A stretch of DNA of 64,000 bases from Auricularia sp. M13 (lineage: Eukaryota > Basidiomycota > Agaricomycetes > Auriculariales > Auriculariaceae), in NCBI GenBank assembly GCA_037042915.1, contig CM073193.1, positions 4,278,001 through 4,342,000 on the forward strand, read 5' to 3'. The notes beneath the pieces were generated by a model, which saw nothing but the letters and a program-made list of their open reading frames with translations, was not told the origin of the DNA and ran no database searches. Shown piece after piece: positions 11,159 to 23,620 of the stretch. The position numbers and the translations under genes were made by a program. Position 1 is the first letter of the stretch, and the number at the start of each line of letters is the position of its first letter.

Positions 11159-14100
11159 TCATGTTGTTGCTACAATGGCATGGAGCGCATACACCTCCCG
11201 ACGAATGGTGTAATACACGTCGCACACGCCGCCCTCGATGACGACCTTGCCGCGGCCCATCTTGCGCACCGCAACGACGGCGTTCGGGTCCGCGTCGGGG
11301 TCGCGCACGAACTCGCCGCACACCAGCACGCCCTCGCCCGCGAACTCGGCGGGCACGCCGATGGCGGCCAGCCGCGCCTTCAGCGTCGTGAGCTTGAGAT
11401 CGCCGATCATCGTCGACTGCGGCAGCTCGGCCACGCCCAGGTTCCTCCGCGACGCCCCCCGCCGGCTGCAGCGCGCCGCCGTCGTCGGATTTCCCGCCGC
11501 TCAGCGGCTCGAGCACCGGGATCGACGAGCTCGCGTGCGCCACCAGCCTTCCCACGACATACCCCACCTCCGTGTCTTCGAACTGCACGCGATAAGGAAG
11601 TGTCGGTCAGCTCGGCGGACGGGGAGGATCAACGTATTATAATAGCGCACGCGTGACATCTTGATAGAGGCCAAGAGCTCCTCGCTGAGGGACAGTGAAA
11701 AGCTGTTGATGTGCTGCCCAATCTGCACGCTGTCGCCTAGCCAGGGCGTGAAGATGTCCTTCGTCATCGCGCGGATGGACGAGCAGCTCTCTATGAGCGC
11801 GTTTGTCGCGGCCGTCGTCGAATGCACAAGAATCTGAAATTGGGCGTGAGAACGCTAATTTCACACGTTCATGGCTAGCCACCGACCATTTTCCGGGGAT
11901 TTACTTGAGGCACGATGGTTTTCACGGCTCGCGAGTCGTTCAGGCCTTCCATGTCGACGAAGAATAATCGGCACGTCATATGCACGTCGAATTCCGTGGT
12001 GACGAATTTCGAGGGCGGCTCTGCTTGTGCTTTCTGCGATGGACAATTTCAGACATGACAAGCAAGAAACATACGGTGAAGAAATGACTAACCTTAGCCT
12101 CCTCCTCAGCAGCCTTTAAGCGCTTCGCCTCCTTCGCCTCCTCACTCTCCGCGCCGGTCTCGAGCGCCTTCCCCTTCCGCAGCCACATCGCAACATCCAC
12201 AACCTCGCCAAACGCATCGATGCGCCGTCGTCGCTCGACATACGGGAACATCTTGTAGCGCTGCGTCTGGCCCTCGGTCGCCTTGAAGAAGCTGGTGGGG
12301 CGCGCGACGGAGCCCTTCATGTAGATGTCGAAGCTCATGCGGTTGGCGTCCGCGCCGTCGCCGCTGTCGAAGTTGAGGTGCCAGTCGCGCTCGCGGTGCA
12401 GCAGCGCCTCGGTCGACTTGGCGGGGATGTCGCCGCCGCCCTCGTCGTCGTCCGGCTCGGACTCGCTCGCGTCCGAGTCCGACTCCTCGTCGTCCGCCTC
12501 CGCCTCCAGCTGCGCGCGCGCAAGCGCCGCGGCCTGCTTCGCTTCGCGCTCTTGCGCCGCGCGCTCGGCTTGCAGGTGAGCTTCGAGCTCTGCGCCTTGC
12601 AATGGTACTTTTGTGTGCATCTGGGAGAGTTCGACGCGTCAGTATCAGCAGGGCAAAAATAAATTTTGGGGAAGGTCGTGTAAACGCACTCGGAGCTTGA
12701 TGCTTTCGTCCAGCGTAGTGGGCTCGCCGACGTTCCCAGAGCCGTATTTATCCTCGTCTCGTTGCGCATTGTTCCATTTGTCGAAAAGCACGCGCGCCAG
12801 CGTCCCCTGTTCCCCTTTGGAGGTCAGGACGACGACGTTGCCCGTCACCGACGCGAAATCGGCGAAGATGGCGCGCGACGAGCCGTGTGAGATGTTTTGC
12901 GGTACTGCCAGGATGAGCTTTGGTTTTGAGGATGGGTAGGTGGACGTGAGCTGCGCGTAGGTCGTGAAGAATTCCAAATGTCTGGGTAAGGGATGAATGA
13001 ATGCGCTGCACGGGGAAAAGAGAAATACGCACCGAAATCGCAAAGCAAAGGCACCGATGGCGTCCTCGTCCTCGTCGTCCCGCTTGCGTTTCCGGTTCCC
13101 GGTCTTGTTGTTATTATCAGGCTTCTCCCCAACGTCCTCCTTTGAAATCGTCCCTCCGAGCCACTCCATCATGCTCCGTACAAACGTCAGCATCTCCGCA
13201 CCGGTGCGCGACACCAGACATATGGGCGCGCGCAACTTGGAGAAGCTCCAATGCTGGTCGAAGAGGACGAGCAGCTCGAGCACGCGCGTCGAGGAGTCGC
13301 AGGGCATGAGCAGCGAGTGGTTGCGGGTTCCGAGGGTGTCGGAGACGAGCTCGAGCAGCGCGGCGTCGCGGTCCTTGCGGCGGGCGTTGACGACGAGCGT
13401 CTTGTCGGCGTCGGTGATGAGGACGTCCGGGCGCGCGAGCGGCTCGAAGATGGTCGCGCCCGAGCCCGGCGCGGAGCGGAAGAGGACGGTGCCGTCGAGG
13501 TGGCGCTCGCGCATGTGGTTCATGTCGACCGCGTAGACGATCGTGCCCACCGACGGCGAGCGGATCTTCCATATCGTGCCGCCCAGCGTGTGGCCCGCCG
13601 AGAAGGGCGTGATCGTCAGGCCCTGGCATTTGCCTGAGCAACAGGGCGGCGTCAGCGTCAGCGGTCTGTGTGGATTACTGCAGTCTGGACTGACCTTGCA
13701 AATGCGTGGGCTGGGAGTAACGCATGGTGATGAGCGAGTCGAACGCGTCCTGGACGTCCTTCTTCTGCGCGACGAACTTGGAGCGCGAGGCGCGCGAGCC
13801 GAGCATGACCGCGTCGCCGTCGGCGTCCACAGGCTGGTCCGCGTCGTTCGCGGCGTCCGTCTCGGCGAAGGACTGCTCGGCGCGCAGGGCCTCGAGCTCG
13901 TCCATCACGGCGACGCGGCCCATGGCTTGGATGGGGTAGGTGCAGTACGCCGGCGCGCGCAGGTTCCAGTGTGCGAATGCATAGGGATACAGGCCGCAGT
14001 GCTGCAGGTCGCCGTGCGAGAGCAGGACGAGGTCGATCGAGTGCGCGACTCTGCGTTCAAATGTGAATTTTCTTTTCTTTTCAAAATAATATTTGCGGCA

Positions 14101-14287
14101 CGCACGAGCGCAGGGCCTGGCAGTACGGGGTCCATGGCGCGTCGCCATCCTCGTCAATGTATTCTGGGTTCCAGTCTGGCGAGCCGCAGTCGAGCAGAAT
14201 TCTCACGTCGTCTACCTGGAGCAGGTATGCCAGCGGGTTACCATTGGACTCGTGTGCATCGCCAGACAGCGGCGTGAAGGTAATCAT
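11159..14287 (-). CDS. CFT2: CFT2/CPSF100, cleavage and polyadenylation factor subunit
   Basis: Eight exons (complement of 14287-14106, 14050-13695, 13633-13033, 12981-12690, 12620-12093, 12033-11905, 11833-11651, 11582-11159) give about 897 residues. It is the catalytically dead partner of the Ysh1/CPSF73 endonuclease in pre-mRNA 3'-end processing in the nucleus. The metallo-beta-lactamase start is visible (LLDCGSPDW), but the metal motif reads SHGDLQHCG, without the HxHxDH ligands, as expected for CPSF100. The beta-CASP region follows, then an acidic insert, then MFPYVERRRRIDAFGE and a C-terminal EFAGEGVLVCG...VIEGGVCDVYYTIR. In the last exon the frame changes by one base near a run of six C (plus 11455-11460). 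The exon total is one base over a multiple of three. This is a sequencing or assembly slip or a real recent frameshift. Confidence 0.9.
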
Positions 14288-14627
14288 CCAAGTCTATTCG
14301 CTGGGCTGCCAGACACGGCCAACTCCGGTCGATTGCTTCAGAACGACGTCGGATTTGTTTTACAGAAAAGATTAAAATGCACGCTGGGCGGGGCTCTCAG
14401 AGACTGCAAAAATATATAGTTATTATTTTATCCATAGAATACGTACTCCGCCGCCAGCCCCGTACGTACAGAGGGAGCAGGGCGGGCAGCGTCGGACAGA
14501 GCGGGAGAGGATTAGATCTCCGCCCTGCGCCTGGTTTCTTCCCCCTCTCCGAGCCTGCCTCTGACTGCAGCCTCGCCGCCGTCCGACTGCCCGTGCCCGT
14601 GCCTGCTGCCCTCTTCCCGCGTCCGCC
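14288..14627. promoter_or_regulatory. shared divergent promoter region of CFT2 and ARF1
   Basis: CFT2 (minus) and ARF1 (plus) are transcribed apart from this 340-bp gap. The ARF1 side is pyrimidine-rich (14520-14620), as is common in basidiomycete 5' leaders of highly expressed genes. No TATA box is evident. Confidence 0.45.
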
Positions 14628-15740
<1,113 letters not shown>

Positions 15741-16670
15741 ATCCCGCACGTCTGCCCTGGCAATTCACGATTTCCCCCTGTCGTTCGCCCTCTCGCGCCC
15801 CGTCAGTCAGTCAGTCAGTCTGTCCGTCTCCCGCTCCCAAGTCGTCTCCTCCACGCGGTCATGTTCATGTACGATCCCAAGTATGCTCACCGGGGGAGCT
15901 CTCCTTTTTTAACTCGCTTTACTTTCGCCCTTTTTCCTTCCTTCATCTTTTTCTTCTTTCCGTGACTCGATTCTACCTCTTTTTTTCCGTGCCATTTTCC
16001 ACTACCTCAAAATTCTTGTCTCTCCAGAATAAATAGACGGCAGCCTATGGTCCGGAAATTCTGGTCTTCCCTCCCGATGGAGGTCGTCTGGAACCGGGAT
16101 GCGAATGCTATCGATGGAGGCTGCGACTCGAATGGGCAAGAGACGCGCAACAATGTCGTTGTGCTTGCTGGCTCTTACGATGTGGCGCGCTACGCTGTCG
16201 ATAAGGATGGTTGCTGGCTTTTACTCGTCATCTTCGTCTGCTAGGTTCTGCACCGCCCTACTTGCCCGTTCGCCTTCGTCTCGGACCACGACTTCGACCA
16301 ATCTGTTTGACGTTGCTGAGCATCTGGGGAAGCGCGACTTCAAGAGCAGCCCCGCTTCCTGCGCAGAGCAGCGCGTCCGAGTCGGATTTTGACCGTCGGC
16401 GTCAGCGATGAGCCCTGCCTGCTTTGCTCGACGCAGAATGGCTTCATAAGAGTCGGTGTACTGCAACCGGCATGCCGCGTTGGCGCGTTGACGTCGCTCA
16501 AAGGCAGTTCACATGGGCCATGGCGTCCGTGCGCTGCACGCGCTGTCGAGGAGTGCCGTATTTGACACGGTATGAGCAGGTTAATACAGCATCCTCGACG
16601 CTGTCTCAACGCGCTCGTTCAAGCTCGAGAAGTAAAGGTGCAGTGATTTGGATCGAACACTCATAATGTA
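15741..16670. other. ARF1 3' flank and gene-free stretch
   Basis: A T/C-rich 3' region (15890-16030) is followed by about 600 bp in which I recognise nothing. A short minus-strand reading frame at 16221-16466 has no recognisable homology. Confidence 0.5.
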
Positions 16671-18933
16671 TTACTGGACGTAGTCATTGAGGCCAGGAAA
16701 CTTCAAGCTCGTGCGTACTCCACATGTCAAAACGCCTACTCCGTGTCTTTCGTGGCGAGTGCCGATGCCAAACCATAGTCGGTCGTCGAGAAACATGCGT
16801 ATCAAATCGCCGGGAGACGGATTGCGCGGCGTGTCAAGGCGGGCGGGGCGTCTGCGGCCGCCGCCGTCTCCCTTCTCCTTGACGCGTTTCAACTGCGCGT
16901 TGGAAAATACTCAGGCTCAGCGGACTTGCGCTTCGTCCCCGAGACGGCTGAACGCGCGACGTTCGCGCCTCCGCCGCCAGAACTTGTATGACGGACATGA
17001 GCCCGGTCGTCGTCGGCTGCGTCTGCCGGGAGTAGATTTCGGACTCGATGACCTGGGCGACCCTTGGCTGGAGCGGGTTGAACAAAATATCGAACGCGGC
17101 GTCCTCGTGACGAAGGGCGTGGAGCTCGAGCATCAGCAGGTGCTGCATAGCGATATGCGCATGGTCCATTGGCATGTCCTTGGGGTCGTCATAGAGGCGC
17201 CATGGAATCGCCAGGTAGAGCGCCATGTCTTGCAAGAGGACGGCAAAACGTTCCAGCTTCGGATGAAGGATCTCCGTCAAATCTTTCCCAGAAAAAATGT
17301 AGGTCGGCCTCGAAGACTCGCGGCCGAGGGAGTGCATGAGCATGTTCTGGACAAATACGCTGAACGCATCGAGGACCTCCCAGTCGATGTCGTCGCCGTA
17401 TGGATTACAATCCTTGGGACACGCGCGTGCGAGCGCCCAGAGCAGAATCCAATAAAAGGACTCCATGTCGTGCCGTGGGAGGTGGGGTGTCGAATACTTG
17501 CCACTTGGTCTTGACAGTGATATTCGGATTGCGTGCCTTCTCCTTCTCGACGACGGCAGCGAATTTGGTCACGAAGGAACCATCGTCGTCCGGGAATGCC
17601 CGCTCGAATAGCTCCTGATGATTCTCGATAGACCGCAGTTTCTCGACCAGGGAGTCGAGGAGTGCAGCGTTCGGTGTTCCACAAGGGACGCCGGATTGCG
17701 AGGACAATTCGATGGCGACGAACATGGGAGTACCCTGGTGTTATCAGCGCCCCATCCCGCACGAGTAGCCATGCATGCTCACCGTGCGCTCTTTGCGGGG
17801 GAGTAAGCCGGGTTGTAAATGGTCTCCGTGAGCACGCTGTGATCAAGGTCAATGAGCAATGAGCGCGGTTGACTCGGCGTTCCCGACAAGACGAGACGAC
17901 TCACAATACGAGAATTCGGCAGATGGGTAGTCATCCCGGATAGTATCACCCGTCGAGGGATGGTGCCAGACGTTACAAAGAACTTCGAATCAACTGACAT
18001 CGCGATGAATCACGCCCCGCTTGAGCAGGCGACCGTGCGCTGGAAACGACTTCAGAACTAATGCAAACGGGAAGCACGGTGCAAGGTACTCACTGCCGAT
18101 GGCATCAAAGATCACTGCAAGTAACTGCGTCCAGGGCAATGCGCAGCATTGAAGCCACAGTGACCTTCTCAGGCCCGTCGTCGGTGTCCAAAGACACGTC
18201 CCAGCGGACGTATGGATCTTCGGCCGATTCATTGAGATAGAAAGATTGAAGGAGGTATCGCGCGTAGTGTGGGCGTTGTAAAGAAGGACAATGTGGGCAA
18301 CCCACATCTCGAGCCTGTTTCTGTTGCTAACCTCGGAAAGCCAGACGCCGCATGCGTTCAGAGATGCCAGAAAGAGGTCGTCGCCCCGAAGGTTAAAGCC
18401 ATGCACGGTGTTGAGGTCGCATGGATATCGCTTGACAGCGGAAAGGTACCAGAGGAACTGGCCTGAAAGCTTTTCGGGGTCAGGTTTGCCTTCCGAGATG
18501 CCCAGTCTCTTCGACCACGGCTCGTCCGCGGTTCAGGTGCGACTTCTGGATCACGCTCCGACTTGCGAGGTGCGTCGTTACGCTCCCACTGAAGCTCGAG
18601 TGTGGCGTTGAGCGTGGGGAGATCGACCAGGAACGCAATCCAGTCTGCCTTTGCGACGGCACCTAGATAGTCGCCGGAGGCCAGCTGGTTGTGTGGGCTG
18701 ATGTATACGATAACCTCGTCCTTACGGGCAAGGCACCCAGCATGTTTGACGTAGGCCAGGCTGATACGGTTGAGGAGCATGCTGACTTTGTCGTAGACCA
18801 TGGGTTTCGGGGGTTGCGCCAGCAACTTAGCATGGGCCTCAGATACCCCGGTGTCGGTCATGATGGAATTCCAGATAGCCTCATCTACAAGACGTTTGGC
18901 GTCGGGCAAGTATGTGGTAATCTTCTTCGCCAT
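16671..18933 (-). pseudogene. FunK1 kinase copy B, frameshifted and deleted
   Basis: The reading starts with MAKKITTYLPDAKRLVDEA at 18933 and runs through a FunK1 N-terminal half that changes frame near 18480 and again near 18300. The segment that should carry the ATP-binding lysine (SWQ region) is missing near 18110. HRDVS survives at about 18000, followed by LCNVWHHP-like sequence, LIDLDHS (about 17860) and GTPMFVAIELSS (17725). A further frameshift falls near 17480 before MESFYWILLWALARAC, and another near 16890 before DDRLWFGIG. It belongs to the same subtype as the intact copy G (AIELS after GTPMF). With at least four breaks it cannot make a kinase. Confidence 0.85.
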
Positions 18934-19523
18934 CGTGTCCTTCTGGTGCCATGATGCATTTCAAGTGGGACTGCATATCCTGGCGGTCGGTCCGCAGCGC
19001 AGCACTAGCCTAGTTGCAGCGAATCTCGTGGAAATCTTGTGCGGCGTTCGAGGAAAAGCTGCGATCGCGATGCAAGTAAGAAACGTGGGAGATCGCGCGT
19101 CCGTAACTCACGGTTTGGAGGCCTTATATCTCAGGGAGCGCGTGGTTTGATGAGCACCAAAAATTGGAGGCGTGGGGCATGTTCAGGAGAAAAGCCGGTA
19201 CGGACGCGTTTCCAACTCAGCCTCGGCATGGTCTTCATCGCGCTAGTGGGAGCTATAACGAGCTAAGCATGTACGACGAACAACTGTACATTACCTACTA
19301 CCTGCCCAGTGCTGCGACGAACCAGCGCTGAGCGCCGTACGCTCTTCTCAAGTCACCGGTGTCCCGACAAAGTCACCATCGGTTACCGGTAGCGCTACTA
19401 TCGCGGCGGACGTGTGCAAGCGTAGGCTAACGCGCTCATACGTGTCTTTATAGCCTAAAGCGACTTACAAGGGCCGCGGCGGTGGATGTTCGGAGGCTAG
19501 GGAACCTACACACCCGCATTGCA
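18934..19523. promoter_or_regulatory. gap with upstream block shared by the two ARF paralogues
   Basis: The last 170 bases before the ARF paralogue (about 19350-19523) are similar to 26595-26775 before the third ARF copy. Shared words include CCCGACAAAGTCACCATCGG and ACGCGCTCATACGTGTCT. This is either a conserved promoter or co-duplicated flank. Nothing else was seen in the gap. Confidence 0.55.
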
Positions 19524-20284
<761 letters not shown>

Positions 20285-20434
20285 ATCGCATTTGTACGGC
20301 GATGATTTGTCTAAATATTCATTCACACAGCTTCTCTGACTTCCCTGGACCGTCATGATCATGAATATCGTATCCTGGCCTCCACAGTAGCTTACTATCA
20401 AACATACTTGTACTGTACTTCTGCAATGCAATCG

Positions 20435-20600
20435 AAAACATGAGTCGTGGCTTTACGAAACGGCACTGCAGTGCTAAGCTTCCATACCTTGATGGTGTTG
20501 ATCCTCAAGTCTTGGAGCAACGGCCAGTCTGGAAGGCGACGTTGGAGATGACTGCCAGTGGGTGGATGTGGGTGGATGTCAACGGGATGTTGAGCGCTCT
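20435..20600 (-). pseudogene. fragment of the PLC-like gene
   Basis: This stretch aligns with 28820-28940, the first intron and its exon edges in the PLC-like gene. It shares GAGTCGTGGCTTTA, GAAACGGCACTGCAGTGCTA and the exon bases around GTTGGAGAT. The rest of the gene is absent. It lies downstream of ARF copy 2, as the full PLC-like gene lies downstream of ARF copy 3, so the two ARF copies and the PLC end were duplicated together. Confidence 0.7.
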
Positions 20601-20769
20601 GGACGATTTCTTCTCGCCTGGCGTCAAACATGCCTGAGCTGGATCGTCGAGGAGATCGGATGACGGGGTGTCAGACGGGATGTTGAGCTTCACCTTTTTC
20701 AACTGCTCTGGACGATTTCTTCGTTGTGGCTGATCAACCGTTGAGCTTCGCGGTCTTGGCATGATCAAA

Positions 20770-21895
20770 CATGCCGATTGAGAATTTCAGACTCGATGTT
20801 CTTAGCAATCCTCGGTTGGAGGATGTTGAATGCTACGTTGAACGCGGCTCCACGACGTCGATCAATTCCTTCATGAAGCGACCGTCGTAATCAGGGAAAG
20901 CGCGTTCGAACAACTCCGTGCGATCCTCGATGGACCGAAGTTTCGCAACGAGACGGTCGAGGCGGACGGAGCTCACGTCATCGTAGGTCGATGATTAGAG
21001 AACTCGGTTGACTCTGAACCCCGGTACTTGATTCTAGTATGAGTATACGGATGCGAGCAGGACGAGATTACTTACAGTATGAATTTCGCGCTGGGATACT
21101 TGTCTGGCATTTTGTCGCCCGTCGAAGGATGATGCCAGGCGTTGCAGAGAACGTTGTACCAGCTAACATCTCAATGCATTACGCCTCGCCTGACCATACG
21201 ACCATGCGCTGTGCACGGCATCAGAGCTCAAGGAAATGCAAAACAGTGAGGAAACTACTCACTGCCAATGGCATCGAAAATGACTTCGAGTAAATGCGAC
21301 GAACTCTTGCAGCGGCTCAGCGGCTCTCCAACGCTTGCGAGATGGATGATTTCCTTGACCCGCCGTATGCCCTCGTCGTCGCCGGGGATACCGATGGCCC
21401 TATCCAGGCTATCGCGACGGCAGGATTGGGGCCAGTGTCGCGCTAGGCCCGGCAGCCATTCCATCTCGCTCAGTACCGACGGCTTCGCAGCAGCGTTCTC
21501 GTCGGCGCGCGACACAGGGACCGCACCAGTGTACCCGTGAGCCGCATCGAAGAGCTGGCATTTGTTGAATACCGATTTCGAATCTTGCCAGGACGTCTTG
21601 AAGAACCCGGCAACCGGTTCTCCATACAGCACGTGAGAGGTTGACGGGTCGCCTCCTAGTTGAAATCCCACCCAGGTCATCCTTCCAGGACAATGCGACG
21701 CGTTGAACGGTGCGACGGTAAACTGTTCGGGCTTTCCGTCGTCAGTTGGCAATGACACATTCCATCGGACGTATGCATCCTCTGCACCGCGATGGAGAGA
21801 GAAGGCAGTGTCGCGCGTGAAATAGGCGTGGTATAAAAGGACGATGTGCGCGACCCATAGCTGAATCCCAGCGAAATCCGACATGCGCGATTTGA
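20770..21895 (-). pseudogene. FunK1 kinase copy C, truncated
   Basis: From about 21895 down, the sequence encodes SDFAGIQLWVAHIVLLYHA, RMTWVGFQL, AGFFKTSWQD (the lysine motif) and RRVKEIIHLASVGEPLS, ending in FDAIGS at a normal splice donor near 21255. In the next exon the catalytic HRD has become H-stop-D: the codon at 21171-21173 reads TGA, one change from CGA. DVSWYNVLCNAWHHPSTGDK follows. A fragment of the last exon (LRSIEDRTELFERAFPDYDGRFM, 20980-20870) ends the relic. The N-terminal part is missing beyond the hairpin at 21894. This is a dead copy of the G/B subtype. Confidence 0.85.
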
Positions 21896-22982
21896 AGCGA
21901 TTACGAGCGAACACGAGCTGGGATTTTCCAGCTCGTGTTCGCTCGTAATCGCTTCGAATAGCTTGGAAATCGAGCGTTTTCCCGGGCGATTCGAAGCCAT
22001 CTCGAGCGACTACGAGCCCTTTAGCACAGCTTCGAGTGTTTGCGAGCCGGGCTCTCCGTTCCATTGTCGCTTTTTCTTCTGCTTGCTGATGAAATGTCCT
22101 CGGTTTCGATAGGGCAAAATATGTTCTATTTCTATCTAATAGACCGGATAGTAGTGACAACATAGAAATATATACAACGTTCGGATACGACCTTCAAGCT
22201 GTCGTGCACTCACCCTAAGTGCAGCAGAGGTGAACGGACACCTAGACGACCAGCTTCTCCTTCGCCACTGCACCTGCGGACCTTCAGACGACGCCTTCCT
22301 ATGGGCTGCCCGTACGCCTTCTGCTCGGTGCAGACTGCGTGGGCGGCACACATGCACGCTGGGGACAGGTATCATGTTAGTATCCACGGCACAACGGCTG
22401 CAGGCAAAGCGCGCACCGTGGCAGCCCTGCAGAACGCCACCACACCACGAGGTCAGGCCCGCCATACGAGCATCCTGAGTTAATCAAAAAAAAAAACTCA
22501 GTGAGAGTAGCAAAGTGAGCAAAAGGCGATGACTTACAGTCGGGGGTTCGATGTTTCCGAGCAAGGCGGCCGGCGGGGGCGGCGGCAGCGGCAGCGGCGG
22601 CAGCGGCGACGACGACGAGTGGGAGGGGGAAGGAAAGAGGCGGTATACGGAGTCCGAAAAGCGCGCGGGGACTTGGGCAGACAAGGAGGCCAGACGACTT
22701 GGGTGAAAGGACTTGGACAAATTTTGAGAAAGTGGTGCCATTTCCAAGTCGTCTCAAACTTTTCCTCGGAGTCAATTGGGAGGAAAGCTGGAGGAAGAAA
22801 GTTCGGACTCGAAGATTTGATGGAAGAGGGCTGCGGCTCTCGAGCGTTTTGGAACCTACGCTCTAATCCGCTCACAACGTGATCAAAATTTGGAGCTGCG
22901 CTCGCACGGGCTCTTATGCGCTCGAAACTGGAGACATCAGGCTCGTAATCGCTTCATATCGCGCATGTCTGATTTCGCTGGG
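21867..22982. repeat. 1.1-kb segment bounded by 42-bp inverted repeats
   Basis: Positions 21867-21908 and 22941-22982 are inverted copies with about 40 of 42 matching bases. The outer parts are FunK1-like coding sequence (the SDFAG region) and the inner parts are the hairpin arm. The inside holds no recognised gene, only a GC-rich glycine/alanine-codon-like patch at 22560-22640. It could be an inverted duplication made during insertion, or the ends of a small unclassified element. Confidence 0.65.
21894..21955. repeat. perfect 28-bp inverted repeat (hairpin)
   Basis: The arms 21894-21921 and 21928-21955 are exact complements separated by only 6 nt (GATTTT). The left arm begins GAAGCGATTACGAGCG. 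It sits exactly where FunK1 C stops matching its relatives. Confidence 0.95.
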
Positions 22983-23620
22983 GTGCAGGTCGCGTTGACG
23001 GTGATGTGCCGGTTTGCCGGGCGGGACCGGCGGACCGGCTTGATGGGATCATTTGATGCGCCCTCCAGGACGGCCGGACGGTCGTCCCGTCCCGGCGGGA
23101 CATCAAATTCTACGGAGCAGTAGTTCTCGCTTTTACGGTTCGCAAAATTCAATGTTGTGCCTGATTCGGACAATCCGGGTCAATTCTCCGAGTTTCGGAA
23201 ATTTTGAACTTTTGCCATGGGTAAGGGCCCAAATGGTTGTGGCTTCGCAAAATGTGGAATCTTGAACAGAGTTTTCCAAGCCTTGCAAAATTTGACCTAT
23301 TCCATGAGCTCGGAAAAATCATGGTTCCCAGCAGTGAGTGCTGCCCGAATCCCGATGCATCTTTATTTATTTTCAATTGTTCTCAAAGCTCGCTGTCGTC
23401 AGCGGCGATGGTTCATTTCATATTATAGTTGTATTATATCTTAGTGATCGAGAATACTGTCCTTCATAGTCCTGTTTCGTCAGCAGCCCAGCGGCAGTTA
23501 ACTGGTAAAATATCGTGGGACGGTACAGCACCGCGAGCAACGCACTGAGGTCTGCGGCATTGCCAAAACGCGCAAATGGAATCCTTGATAGTACAGTATG
23601 CTACATGGTGTCGCGGGCAC
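22983..23620. other. gene-free stretch
   Basis: No gene was recognised. It starts with a compact GC-rich inverted structure around 23010-23100 (GCCGGGCGGGACCGG and related words) and then becomes AT-richer towards the SEC15 3' end. Confidence 0.5.

Noticed and set aside
22540-22660. GC-rich glycine/alanine-codon-like run
   Set aside because: Simple triplet-like repeat with open frames on both strands and no homology. Not supported as a gene.
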